Shown: positions 32,600 through 44,500, counted from the stretch's first letter. The stretch: DNA of 64,000 bases from Lophius americanus (GCA_037951165.1 JBBDHG010000014.1:3931001-3995000); one strand, 5' to 3'. The notes: generated by a model not told the origin, from the letters alone. Numbers and translations: made by a program.

Positions 32600-33200
32600 T
32601 GGGCTGGAGCTTGGGGTTCAGTTTCAACAGTTCCTTTGATGCATCTAAGTATGAAGCAGCTTGTATGATAGGCAGCTTCTCCAAATCTGCAGTCATGGTT
32701 TCTGCCGGGAAACAGTGAACTGTCCCTTTCAGTTTTGGGGAGAGTTGATGCCTACAGTTAAGTAGTTTAGGAAGCTTGGTGTCTTTTACTCGAATGATTG
32801 ATAAATGGACTGGAAGATGGATAAAGTCTTGGATGGTTGTATCTGTCTTTTGTGGTGAAGAAAGAGTTGAGTCCTTAGTGAATTTACCGGTTCAATCACA
32901 TTACAACCCTCACCATGGGCATGAGCTCTGGGTAGTGACAGAAAGAAAGAGTTCATGGATACATGGAAGGGGCTGAAATGACTTCGTTCTTAGAGCCGCT
33001 CGAGGCTGGAGGTAGATGAGAGGAGGGTCGTTGCTTTGTCGTGTCAAAAGGAGTCTGTTGTGGTGGTACAGGTATTTGACTTTGGAGGTTTTTTAAGCAC
33101 GTCCAAACGAGAGGAGATCTGGGGTAGACCAAGGACTTGCTGAAGGGCCTGTGGATGCTCCAGGAACCCCAGCCGTCAGACAGAGTTGCAAGGATCATGA
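32600..33200 (+). mobile_element. Rex3-like LINE remnant, RT C-terminal region
   Basis: Plus-strand translation gives SKSAVMVSAGKQ, then FGE..MP..KEFRKLGVFYS-like blocks (about 32675-32790), then GHELWVVTERKSSWIHG (32914-32966). These match the RT thumb region of the Rex3 family (pattern SKSEAMVLSRK then VKEFKYLGVLF, then YGHELWVMTERTRSRIQ). After 32970 the frame is lost, but DQGLAEG..DAPG-like text appears near 33130-33170. No intact frame remains. Confidence 0.65.
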
Positions 33201-33654
33201 TCGGGCAGAAATCAGATCAAATGTGACAGCGTACTCACGGTTTTACCTGATCCATGCTCCACACTCCACAGTGCATAGGATAGCAATCCTGCTTCAAGCA
33301 TACTTCCTAAATACTTGATATTTTAAATATAATACTCAAAATATTGATGAAGAAAATACAACCAGGATTTACTTTCAGTCACAATAAATAAAAATACATA
33401 ATCATTCACTTTTACCCTTAATAATTACTAAGTTACATACTTAAAAAAAATGTGTCATGTTTACAGCAGGCACTTTGTGTCAGACCATTTTGTTTACATT
33501 ACTTTTAAATACAAAATATATAAAAATATATTCTGTGTATGTTTTGGTATTTCGGTCTTTATTTCATAAACAAATTCTGAAAAACAAAAAAGTCTGCAAA
33601 AGTTTATGGGCCATAAATTCTCAAGCATTGATCCAATTACATCAATATGTGCAA
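33201..33654. other. Unassigned AT-rich sequence
   Basis: No recognisable feature. Confidence 0.4.
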
Positions 33655-34165
33655 ATGAGTGAAATCGAGGAGATCTATCTTGCATAAACCATATTTTACT
33701 CTAAAAGGTCACATTTTAACTACTACGGGGGCAGTTTTGTTTTTAACAGACACAATTCCAGAAATATTTGATGGATAGTTTTCAGATTTTATTACTACAT
33801 AGACCTCAGTGCGATGAAGACCTGGATTGATTTTGGGAAAGGTTGGTTGTATATTTTTCTGACACTAGGGGGAGCTTTACCTCCAAAATGGTTAGGGCCA
33901 TAATTTCTCAAAATTAATCCAACTTGGTGGCAGTGTTCCAAATTTGATGCATATACTCAAGAAGATATATATATTGTTTTATTTTTATATACTCATATTT
34001 TATCTATATCTTAATCATATAGTTCATATTTTACTCACAGCAGCCTCTTTTTAAATAAAAAATTCAGTTGAAATAACTTTTACACATTTAATTTAAGGGG
34101 TTCAATTCGGGGATTCCTTGTACAATGATGGAGATTGGGGACTTTTTTAAGGCTTATACCCTTAC
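33655..34165 (-). repeat. Family A repeat, near full-length, inverted
   Basis: Read on the minus strand: the head ACTGTCAACCCCGACAGTAAGGG, TTAAAAAAGTCCCCAATC, ACAAGGAATCCCCGAATTGAACCCC, then GAGTAAAATATGAACTAT, CAAATTTGGAA, GAAATTATGGCC, AAAGCTCCCCCTAGTGTCAG, TTCCCAAAATCAATCCAG, CACTGAGGTCTATGTAG, and a second GAGTAAAATATGG. It has a head and more than one module and is very clear. Confidence 0.85.
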
Positions 34166-34659
34166 TGTCGGGGTTGACAGTGTATATCAAGTTACAACCT
34201 ATAAGTCAAACATAATGGATCGGTATTACATACATAAAGTAATCCCGCTGAACATTGTCACTAACAGCAAGTAATCAGCTCATGTTATTTAGGAGGCTGC
34301 TCTCAAGTGTTCAGGACATAACTACTTAACCATATATTTGGCTCCCTAAATGTAGTAAATTAAGGGAGCTTGTTTTTTTCTTTTATGAGAACATACGGTG
34401 GAAATTACTTTCTAGGTCTACTTTACACTTGTGGATGTTGCTGTGCTTTTAGCCATCATCACATAGTGACCAATGCTATCTGTCCAAATGATCAAAATGA
34501 GATTGTAGCAAATTATCCAACTCAAAATGCAAAAGAGGAGTTTTTTTGTGGTGTGTGTGTGTGTGTATTTTTGTTGATGATGTTTTTTTCCGTCCAGTTT
34601 TTCCCGGCACTGACATCTAAGAGGGTTTAAAGTTGAAAAACTATCTATTTAATAGATTT

Positions 34660-34780
34660 TTAGCTCTGAAAAAAACTTGTTTTTCGGGAAATAGCTAACC
34701 CTAGTGAGTAAAATATAAACCACTAGATTAAAATCTGTAGTGTTTCAACAGGAAGCGCTTTTGGCGTAGAACCAATGCAA
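34660..34780 (+). repeat. Family A repeat, short fragment
   Basis: TTTTTCGGGAAATAGCTAACCC, CTAGTGAGTAAAATATAAACCAC, TAGATTAAAATC. It carries only the module start word. Confidence 0.5.
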
Positions 34781-35819
34781 TCTGATTTCCTAACTGGATC
34801 CGCTGAAGATCGTGTTAACAAATATTGTCATCAGCACTGCTAGTCACCAGGGCGGTGGTAACAATTTATCAATCAGATAATCCGATGTGGCGATATCTTT
34901 CCCCTGTTCTCTCGATCAGCAATACATACTGCTATTATATTTTGGGCTCGCATTCTCAAGTAGTTTTCATCTCTAAACAATAGACTCCAAATCAATAAAG
35001 GAAAATTATTTGTTTCATGGAAAGAGAAATTAATGCTATTTCATTTTGTGAAAGCCCAAATTGTTGGAGCCAGTTCTGCTTTTTTTCTTTCTTTTTTTTT
35101 AAATGAGGAGGCCTTTGTGGTAGCTTCATTTGAAAAGTCCAGGCAAGAAATCCCAAGAGCATACTGGGAGTATGTCCATTGAATTTTTGAGGCATCTCGC
35201 TGATATAACCTTGACATTAATGAAAGGTTTTACATTCTCAATTCTTATGAGGCTCAGCCTAATCTGTTATAGAGGGGACGGATTTCCCTCCTGGATCCTT
35301 CTGAAGTTTGACCCAAGTAATAACCTTTTCTGAAAGGGTTAGAAGGCTGCAGCAGCACACCCTTGCCGTGATATTCATGAGGTTTACCAAATACTCTCCA
35401 CCGTTCACAGTGTCCACATTTGCCAACCCTCCAGAGAACAAAAGTCCAATTACTCCATGTGTATCTTGAATGAGTAAAAGGACATTTAATTGTGTTGTCT
35501 TTCACAATTATGTTGAAGTCATAGCCTTTAATTATGTGTCTGCCAATTAATTTATTCCTTTTTTTGTTTGAGTGGACAAAAGTAATAACTGTTACCTTGC
35601 AAAGTATGAGAAGTAATTAATCCTTCTTGATTTGACAAAATCCCATTTATTTTGCTCATTAGTTGGCTTTTTATTCTTCAAACAATTATGAAGCCAGTTA
35701 ATTTTAGAAAATACAAGTACAGTCTTGCTGTTTTTGCAAACTCAGCACTTATTTTTTATCCTCTCAAAAAACTTATACCATATCTAATATATCCATTCTA
35801 CGAAAAGCTTTGCTGACAG
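34781..35819. other. Unassigned sequence with a conserved-looking block
   Basis: 35130-35700 is repeat-free and has several homeodomain-type words (TTTAATTATGTGTCTGCC, GAAGTAATTAATCC, ATTTTGCTCATTAG) and a less AT-rich core near 35340-35450. A regulatory role is only a guess from texture. A (GT) tract of about 20 bp sits at 34548, upstream of this span. Confidence 0.25.
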
Positions 35820-36450
35820 CAGGTCAGGGCTCAACTAAAACCATTTTAAAGGTTTCTCCTGGAGGGCTAATAAGTTGTCCGATCGAGTCCAGGTTTGGTG
35901 CATATGGCTCCACTCAAGGAGATCTATCGCATATATCATATTTTACTTTAAAATTTCATAATTTATTCACTGTGCGAGGAAAAATTGGCATGCTTTTGGG
36001 AAAGACGCGTTGAAAATTTCTGACACCTTAATGCAGCTTTATTTCCAATGCTTTTAGGGCCATGATTTGTTAATATTGATCGATCCGATATGGTCTCAAA
36101 TTGGTGCTTATGAGTCCACTTGAGGGCATCACATCATGTTTTATTCTAATAGCTCATTAATAATTTAATCACTAGGGGGAGTTTTTTGCATGAAAAACAC
36201 TCTTATTTTGACATAACTTCCAAATCTTAGGTCTAATTAATTTGATCTTTATTTTATATGTACAATTAATAATTTACTCGGGTTGATTTGTATGGTGCAT
36301 AATCAACTCAAATATATCTTTTTCAGCAAAAGCTTCCTATAGAGAATTTTTTCTTTATTACGAAAAAATACTGTGGACATGTGTGATTACAAGGAGTTAA
36401 ATCATAGGGATTGCTTGTACAACACAAGGGACAGGGACAGGGGATGACAG
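35820..36450 (-). repeat. Family A repeat, near full-length, inverted
   Basis: Minus-strand order: GCTGTCATCCCCTGTCCC, TTGTACAAGCAATCCC (head), ACTCCCCCTAGTGATTAAATT, CATCATGTTTTATTC-type blocks, CACCAAACC, GATAGATCTCC, TAGGCC-type pieces. The head matches copies at 3440 and 52445 and includes two modules. It has drifted more than the 33655 copy. Confidence 0.75.
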
Positions 36451-36814
36451 CATAGGCCCAGTTTAGATTTTTTATTTTTCAGTCATATTCTATTTCTGTT
36501 TGAGATCAATTTCTTTCTCTATGGATGTTTTCCCTCGATGTTGCTTATTTAGCTTCTCCAACCTCTAGAAATATGTTTCTCAAATTAAGTTATGTTGGTT
36601 ACTTTATGGTAGTTCAGGAGGTATGTGAGATATTTATAGTTCATGTGTGATAACCAAAATATTTTTCCTTGGATAAGTTGAATAAAATTGCCAATATAAG
36701 ACTTGTAAACAAAATGCAATTGCTGACTGCTTTAAGGGTACACTGTTTTTAATTTAGTTATTCCTAGCGGTTAGCATCCAGACTGAAGCCTCAATCATGT
36801 GAGGCAATATGATT
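36451..36814. other. Unassigned sequence
   Basis: No recognisable feature. Confidence 0.4.
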
Positions 36815-37110
36815 CAGCAATTTATATTTGGAATGAGCATGCTCAAAGCTTTTTACATGTGAGCCAGCATTCACCCAATCACACAAACCTTCATACAGTG
36901 ATAATAGAAACTGCCATGCAAGGCGTCAAGTGCTCATCAGGAGCGGTAACCATTCATCCATCATTCACACACCAATGGAACAGCCACTGTGAGCAACTTG
37001 GGGTTCAGTATTTTGCACAAGGACACTTCGACATGTGGACTGCAGTGCCAGGATCAGATCACCGACCTTCGGATAAGTGGACAACCGCTCTATCAACTGA
37101 GCCAACATCG
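36815..37110 (-). repeat. tRNA-derived SINE, copy 3
   Basis: Minus strand starts TTGGCTCAGTTGATAGAGCGG (A-box-like) and GGTCGGTGATCTGATCC (B-box-like), then GTCCACATGTCGAAGTGTCC, and follows copies 1 and 2 to the region GCATTCACCCAATCACAC read in reverse. The clearest A-box of the three is here. The end corresponding to GCGCTATAT is eroded. Confidence 0.85.
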
Positions 37111-38054
37111 TTGAAAACTGGTCCTCTTCAGGAAAGTGTCATTACACAACAAGTTAATATTTTTAGATAATTTTGTGAAAAAATATACCAATTCGCCAAG
37201 TCTAGATGTGTCAGGAAGTCACAAAAACCATATCAAACATGTAAACAAAACGTAAGCAAACTTAGTACTTGAATTTACTAATTTTTCAAAAGTAAAGTGA
37301 TTCAATAGGATTCACCAATCCTATTGGTTTCTTCTTTCTACTGATTAAATAAGGCCCCAGGATCTCACAAAACAACCAAGCAAAAAAGGAGGTCCATGAA
37401 ATGGAGGGCAGAGGTAGCAGCAGTATACCCTGAGAAGGAGATCCAGAGATATATCTACACTGCAGCCACGCTTTAAAATCTACGAACACTGGGGCCTATA
37501 GGTTTTCCGGGTAGGTAATCCATCCAGCTTCAGATTGTGCAAAAAAACAACAACATAATATCATCACAATGAGTTTCAGGGTATATCAATATTCTACAAC
37601 AAATGCAAACACATTTATGTCACTTTCCTAGACCTCTCCCAAATTGAGTTTGCACCAATTCTGATTTGACTGGTGCAGGTAGGGGGTATCAACAGAGCCC
37701 TCTAGGGTATTCTGGTGTATCTTCTGATGTATCTTGTGGTGTCTTTCTTGTACAGCTGTCTTAGACTGTAATTGCACTTATTGAAACAATTTACTCTCAG
37801 ATTTTTTCTTATAACAACTGACAACTGACATTCACTGACAGTGAATGTAAAGAATTCTTCATTATCGATCCTAAATGGAAATAGGTTTGCCAGCACTCTG
37901 AAGTGAAAAATAGACATCTGTTTGCCTTCTTCTGTGCTTTAATGTTTGTTGGTTTATGTGGAAACTGGAGTCTCATTAACAGGCGGACTGAAAGCATGAT
38001 GGTTGCTGACATAGATCAAATATTATTCTTAATTTTCTCTAAGTCTGCTCTTTA
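37111..38054. other. Unassigned sequence
   Basis: No gene recognised; 37801-37850 has short repeats of ACAACTGAC and an ACATTCACT hairpin. Confidence 0.4.
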
Positions 38055-38750
38055 TCTGTTTGAAAAAAGGGATGCTGAAAAGTGGGTCCGCGCATTTGTC
38101 TCCTCCGGACTGGATTATTGTAACGCACTTTTCATCGGGATCCCTTATAAAAGTCTTCAAAGACTAGATTATGTTCAAGACAGTGCTGCAAGGATCCTGA
38201 TGAGAGTGCGTAAACATGAACATATCGCACCCGTTCTTCATTCACGTCACTGGCTTCTCGTCTCTACCAGAATAGAATGTAAGGTCTCCCTCCTCACTCA
38301 CCAGTGCATCTGTGAGCGCAGAACTACTCACCCCCCTGACCTCAACACCATTCCTCCGTTTTTCTCATTCAAACCGCCTCCTCCTGCCCCAGACTGAGCT
38401 CAACACCATGGGTGTTCGGGCCTTCTGTTCTGCTTCCCCTCGTCTGTGTAATGCCCTCCCTGACCATCTGAGGGCTCCACAGACGACTGAGACTTTTAAA
38501 AAAGGACTTGAAACTTTCCTTTTTAGCAGAACCTATGGCTTTTATTTAACATAGCTGCTCTTTGTTCATGGTAATTATGCTATTAGCACATAATTAAATG
38601 CTAATAATAATAATAATATATATATATATTTTTTTTATTGATGCTTTTATGATTTATCTGCTTTTTACCTTGTAGCACTTTGAGATTTGATCCACATTTA
38701 CAGTGCGTTATTAATAAAATGTACTATTATTAATATTATAATTAATAGTA
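38055..38750 (+). mobile_element. L2-type LINE 3' end, older copy
   Basis: It follows the 49.7 kb LINE from GATGCTGAAAAG to the tail, but with many substitutions and a small deletion in the block after HQCI (about 38305-38320), which splits the C-terminus into frames at 37903-38397 and 38312-38554. RILMRVRKHEHIAPVLHSRH and VRAFCSASPRL remain readable. The tail reads TGATGCTTTTATG, CTTGTAGCACTTTGAGATTTG, and an A/T-rich ending. An A/T microsatellite has grown within the 3' untranslated part (38605-38640). Confidence 0.9.
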
Positions 38751-39384
38751 TTGGACACCTGAATTGAAAGCTTTGTGGTATTAGGAGTCTCTCTGGCTCC
38801 ACTGTTCTGCTGGTGCTTTCGTTAGCAGCTTGTCATGGTCCAATTGCAAATGTCACAGAAATGGGGAATGAAGCTAACAAATTATACCTGCAGAAAAAAA
38901 AAGAACTATAAAAACTTAACACTTAATACTGAAATAAAAAAAATTTACAAAGAAGAAAAACATCGGGCAAATCATAAAAGTTTTCGAAAAAATTTAGACA
39001 TGTGGCTTAAGCCTATCCTAGCTTAAAATAGGAAAGAGAGATACACCCTGGACAAGTCCATCACAGAGCCACCATGTAGAAACAAACATGGAGACAATAA
39101 CATGATGCAGAAACAAACAACCGAACAACCATTCACAGTCACCCTCATACCTTAATGCAAATTCAAAGTCAATACTTTACTTAATGTATATTAAATGTTT
39201 TTCAACTGTAAAACAAAGCCAAAGTTAAAGTAGGACACCCTTGCAAACACTGGAAAAACAAGTCCTGGAACCCTTCTTGCTGTGTGGCACCCATTGTGCT
39301 GGTGCTGCCTTGCTTTAGATCTATGTCTTGTAAATTGGGGCTCTTGTACCCCTAAGGGTACTGCAGGGTGTTTGTGTGGTTCTG
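38751..39384. other. Unassigned sequence
   Basis: No recognisable feature; A-rich frames near 38890-39000. Confidence 0.4.
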
Positions 39385-39890
39385 CTAGTAAGGAAAGTAT
39401 GAACTATTTAAGTATAACAAAATGTAAGACAAACAACAAGATTGATCTCCTTGAGATGACTCATATGCATCAAATTTTGACTAAATTGGACCAACGTTTA
39501 CAAAATTATGGACTAGAAACTAGATTAAGCTCCTCTAGGGTCCAAAATATATACCTGAAATTTCCGTAAATCACCCTAATTCTTCCTCACACTAATTTCG
39601 ATGGGATTATACAATTTGACAATGATCCATGCAATGGTTTTTGAGTTCTGCCCGTAAAACAGTGTTTTTTTGTTTTAAAAAAAAAAGAATAAAAAAAAAA
39701 AAAAAGAAGCTCCCCGAGTAAGGGAGTACAATATGAACTATTAGTGTAAAATATTATATTTACAAGATAGATCTCCTTGATTTGATTCATATGCATCAAA
39801 TTTTGTCTAAATTGGTACAACGTTTACAAAAATTAACGCTTGAAAACTTTAGAGATAAAGCTCCCCCTTGTGCTGGAAACACATTTATTT
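39385..39890 (+). repeat. Family A repeat, two tandem modules
   Basis: ATCTCCTTGA occurs at 39445-39454 and again at 39771-39780, a 326-bp period. Both modules have CATATGCATCAAATTTT, CTAAATTGG, CAACGTTTACAAAA and AAGCTCC. Between them lie CCATGCAATGGTTTTTGAG, AAACAGTGTTTTTTTG, an A-rich run and CTCCCCGAGTAAGGGAGTACAATATG. No tail is present. Confidence 0.85.
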
Positions 39891-41139
39891 TTTTATAACA
39901 ATAACACTTTTTTGTTTATCAGAGGCTACATAGTAAATATTCAAAAAAAGTTGTGAAAAACCTATTTTTTCCTCAACCTGCCAAACCTACGTCATTTTTT
40001 GCCTGGTCGGACTGCTCGCCTGTGTACCAATGTTTGGCAAGTAAAGAATAATATATTTAGGATTTTCAAAATCTGAATGTGTTAAAATAAAGTCAACAGA
40101 CTACCATTTCCAGTGCTACTGAAAAATTCTAGTGTACTCTCACAGATGTACGTTATTACCTGTCAAAGGATACCATCTTCAAGGAAGCATAAATAGAATA
40201 TAGCAACTGACTGTGAAATGAGTTCGTACATAGGTTACATGCTGGACAGGGTAATGTATATTTCCTTTTTCAAAACAATTTATAAGACAGGGTTGTGGAC
40301 CCAGAATGTGGGCCATTGTTGTTGGCCATGGAAAACCTTGGATTTCTAGGGAATCCCACTTGCCAGCCCAGGATCTATGTGGCTAACTTGTGACAGCTCG
40401 AGTGCAAATGCAAACATGTGTAGTGTGCAGGTCTGAAAGAACACTATAATCCATCCTTGTGCACGCAACACCCCCCATAACCTCTTTTCATCTCTCTCTG
40501 TGTTTGCATCTCTCTAGGGAGCCTTTATACCATGCTGCTTCACACAAGTATAATTGTGATGGAGAGCTGGCATTGTACTTCTCTGTGGGGGAATCATGTG
40601 CTTCCCAACATGCATTCTGTATTTTGTCTTATTCAGAAGCATACGGACCACTCTAAATGAGTTTAGTTCTTCGCATTAGTACAGAGTATGCTTCTTATCA
40701 TTTCACACGTGCTGCCTGTAAAAAAAGAATACAAACAAGGAGCATCCAGAGTTGCATATCTGCCTGTCTTTGCCTGAATAATACAGTCCCTGATATGGTG
40801 ATTCTGGTTTTGCTGGCCAACCAAGAGTTGGCTGTTCCCCCATAAAATCTAAGTATTATTTATGTAGGTTTTTTAGCCCCCGTCTTTTATCCTCATTCTC
40901 TTCTCTCCCTGTCACTTCACCTGCTTGGCTTTCTCTCTGATGAATTTCAATTATGCCAAGGTCACCTTTCATTCTTGTGAGCTCTCTGCTGCTTTATTGG
41001 AACTGGCAGTAATTCCACACTATCATGGCAATGCTTATCAACGGTATCTTCCTCCTGAAAAACAAAACAGGCAGAAAAAAAAGAGAGACAGTTGGTTGAA
41101 AAGTTATATAATCTAATTTTGGTGGGCAGAATTGGCATG
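39891..41139. other. Unassigned sequence with conserved-looking blocks
   Basis: Segments 40480-40660 and 40900-41060 are repeat-free, less AT-rich, and contain words such as GATGAATTTCAATTATGCC and AAGGTCACCTTTCATTC. These resemble enhancer sequence in texture but have no proof of conservation. Open frames of about 60 codons have no domain. Confidence 0.25.
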
Positions 41140-41480
41140 TCTAGTCCTGGCACTCGAGGCGATATAACTTGTATACATCATATTTTACTCTAGTTGTTCA
41201 TATTTTACTCACTAGAGGAACTTTTTTTTAAAATAAAAAGCACATTTTCTGGATACAGTTCAAAAAGTATCTGATGGATAATTTTCCAGTTTATACCCTG
41301 ATAGACCTTAGTGCGAGGAAGAACTGGATTGAATTTGGGGAAGGTCAGTTTCATAAATCTGACACCAGGGGGAACGTTAGTTTGAAAAGTTTCCGGCCTG
41401 GAATTTCTCAATATTTTCCAAATTTTGGGTATATGAATGGACTGGATCTATATTTTAAGAGAATTTTTTATTCCTAAGAC
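41140..41480 (-). repeat. Family A repeat, inverted
   Basis: Minus-strand order: GAAATTCCAGGCC, CTAACGTTCCCCCTGGTGTC, CTTCCCCAAATTCAATCCAG, CACTAAGGTCTATCAGGG, AATTATCCATCAGATAC, AAAGTTCCTCTAGTGAGTAAAATATGAAC. It has a full module and the start of the next. Confidence 0.8.
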
Positions 41481-41561
41481 ATCATTACAGAAACCACAAA
41501 AATGTGAAAACACTCAGTGAAACTTGCTTAATATACCTGAAAGTTATTTGGAACTGTTTGT

Positions 41562-41670
41562 CTTCCAGGCGGACGACCACAAGTCGATCCGGTCATATGG
41601 CCAGGCATCCATCTTCCTCGATAAGCTGATCATACTATTCTGGAATCAAATATAGTTGTTATAGCTCAAA
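41562..41670 (+). other. Exon-like segment, low confidence
   Basis: An acceptor-like TTTGTCTTCCAG (ending about 41570) precedes about 70 bp with much higher GC and CpG content than the surroundings, GCGGACGACCACAAGTCGAT and onwards. All three frames are open for 18-28 codons before a stop; one reads ADDHKSIRSYGQASIFLDKL. I recognise none of them, and no donor or neighbouring exon is visible. It may be a last exon, a retrocopy scrap or chance. Confidence 0.25.
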
Positions 41671-42689
41671 TTCCCCAATCCAATATATATACTAATAATA
41701 ATTATTGTTATTTCTTAGGAAAATGTTTAATATCAATTGGAGTCTAATGGTGCCATTTTTTAGAACAAAAATGTAGGATCCCATTCACAATCCGACCATC
41801 TTGTCATTTCTAGAACTATTGCAGATGTCTGTAATCAGCTTCAGTAGCAGCTAGGAACCTGGGAGAATGCGTTGCGACACTTCTGGCGTTCTGGGTAACG
41901 TGTGTAAGACCATTTTTGCTTCCATAAAAATCAACTGTAGAGATAAAAAAAATTTCCACCACAGGATGTAGCAAGAAATCCAAGTATGTTGAAATTAGTA
42001 TAAAAAGATAGATACTTGGTTGAAACACACAGTCAGATCTAAACCCATTTATTGTGCTTAGATTTCTGAACTCAGAAAAATCAGGAGAAGACTAGAGAGT
42101 AATATGCATAACTCCAACATGTAGTTTATTGTGTATGCAAATCATGAACTGGATGACCTAACAGTATAAGTAGATGCCCTTGTGATTAAGGGTTGTTGGT
42201 TCAAATCTCAGATGGAAGGTGTGTGTCCCAATACAGAAAATATTAAATTCAATATACACTGACTGGTGCCACAATTGGTCACAACATTTTGATTAGTCTA
42301 AGTCCAAAGCAGGTAAACTGTAACAGCAGGCCTTTGATGGCTCTTTGATGGCTCCTAACAGCAGGCCTTTGATGGCTCTTCGAAATAAGTTAACAAGCGA
42401 TGGACCATTTACTTCTCTAAAGTTTTTTATTTGTCTGTTGTCTATTGCCCGGATATCCATCCAAAGTCGTCTTTCTTTCAAAGGCTTCAGATCCTCACAG
42501 AAATCCATGTATTAATATTTGTGGTTCTAATCCCATCATTGCTGTGATATTTTGACATGTTAAATTCCTTTGAAATGTGTTTCACTTGAGATCTAACAAT
42601 TTTTTTGAAGTATATTTTTTAAGACAGGTCAAATAGCAATACACTGCATATATAGTAATTTACTTAAGATAATTATAATAACTAATCAA
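41671..42689. other. Unassigned sequence with SINE-like scrap and 35-bp duplication
   Basis: 42165-42225 has a tRNA-like GGGTTGTTGGTTCAAATCTC (B-box form), perhaps an old SINE. TAACAGCAGGCCTTTGATGG occurs at 42321 and 42356, a 35-bp tandem duplication. Nothing else recognised. Confidence 0.45.
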
Positions 42690-43060
42690 TTCATTATCTC
42701 GCCTTTCATTCACTCAAGTCTCTTTGGGCTTTTTGGGGAATGCGCTGTTTAATCTGCCGTATGTCGCAGAAGTTTATGCAAGGTACTCCATGGAGTTTGG
42801 GGGATAACATTAGGAGTGGGAGGCGTAAAAAAGGCATATATTTACGGTTGAGTGGTGTAATCTTCATGAAATACCGGTAAATAGGGAGAGGAAGCCTAGT
42901 GGAGCTGTAGATTAATGCTGCTATCAAATGGCCTGGGACAAAAAAGGGGATGGCTAATGAGCTGGAAAAGGCAGTGCTGTTCACCGGGATAAATGATAAC
43001 ATAGCACCGTCTCCCCACTGGCTGCCGCACTGCCATGTTCACACATTCTGATGTCGCTAA
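42690..43060. promoter_or_regulatory. Conserved-looking noncoding block (candidate)
   Basis: A repeat-free, higher-GC segment (TGGCCTGGGACAAAAAAGGGG, GGATAAATGATAACATAGC, CACTGGCTGCCGCACTGCC). No motif in any frame, including the 98-codon minus-strand frame. Possible regulatory element; conservation unknown. Confidence 0.25.
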
Positions 43061-44189
43061 CAGCGATGCAAGACAAATATTTCAAACGTCATTTAAGCTA
43101 AACCCTCAATGATGGTACAATGGATTTATCAAAGGGTGATTTCAGTAGCACACTATTTTTCCCTAATTTCACTCACTCCCATTTGTCAAATATCCTTGGA
43201 TGCCCATTTCGGAAATGTAATTTACTTATTTTTTATAAAAAAAATAGTTGTCAGATTTGTTTATTTTTCTGTTCCTCCAAGTCTATCCCTTCTTCAGTCA
43301 GTTTCACTTCATTTCTGACAGTCCCTGTCCCTTTATCTCTCCTTATATACCTCCCACCAATATCATGATGAAAAACAGAATCCTATTCCATGTCAATTGC
43401 TTTCATCTGGTATAATCTCAGGCGTTCTTGTAACCTCCCATGGATGTCGCCTAGGTGACAGGGAGACCAAGATGAACTCTTGGGCTTAGATACATTTCTT
43501 GGTCTGGCCTACTGTATCAATTTTTGTGCTACTTCCTTGCAGACCCTTTTGCAGGCATTGTTTCACGTTTTATTTTGGCATGTGTTAGAGCTAGGTTAAG
43601 GTTTCAGCAGATTTCTACACTGAAAGTGTTTGGCCAATTGGATGAAATATCAAGCTAGGAGAGTAGAGGCCTTTCATTGAAGGTCAAAAAAGGGGGGAAG
43701 GTTTGGGTGGGGGGGTCATTTCTTGTGTAATTTCATATAAGTGAGTGGTCTCATAGTGACTTTGCTTGTATGCTGAAATCTTACATTTACAAGTGAAATA
43801 TTCAAGGACTCTTTATTGCCTCATAATCGGTCAAATTATGTAAAACCTGCAACCTCAAAAAGGCAAAGAAAACAATACAGGAAACACTGTCTTTATTTTG
43901 TATGCAGCCAATACACAAGCATGCTTCAACCTATTCCGGATTCGACATATTTATCTTACTTGAACCAACTGACAGCCATTTCATTTTACACACCGTCAAG
44001 AAAACGTATAATAAAACTGAATAATAAAATGTGGAAGGGTAGACGAAGCAATGGGGAACAAGAGCGTGTGCTGGAGAAGAGGCTGCAGTAAATCTCCCAG
44101 TGATGCTGTGAGAACGGTCGGGTAAATAAATAAATTGTTATGTATGACCAAGTGCACAGACAGGGCTCTGGGGCTACTAGCTGGTCCAC
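43061..44189. other. Unassigned sequence
   Basis: No gene or repeat I can name; G-run at 43700-43720. Confidence 0.4.
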
Positions 44190-44500
44190 TTGCAATGAAC
44201 TCAGACAAGTGAATAAATCAGCACACAATTAGGCCCTGTGATTTCATTTATGATACCTACAAGCGAACCAGTGGCAGATTCTGGCAGATGTCATTTCTAG
44301 GCAATTGATTTTGCTGCTATCCTGAGGCCCAAGCAGTCATGGCCCCTCTATTCGGAATTACAAATGGATAGCAAACATGAGCCAAATGGCTATCCAGGCT
44401 ATTTCTGCATGATTGGAGAAGAATAATGTGATACCACACCAAATGGCAGTAGAGGAACAAACACGTGAATAGGCACGCATCAGTGTAAGCCTTAAACATA
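44190..44500. promoter_or_regulatory. Conserved-looking noncoding block (candidate)
   Basis: Balanced base composition, no repeats, many words of the type CTAGGCAATTGATTTTGCTG and TTCGGAATTACAAATGG. Open frames are short. Same caution as the other candidates. Confidence 0.2.
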
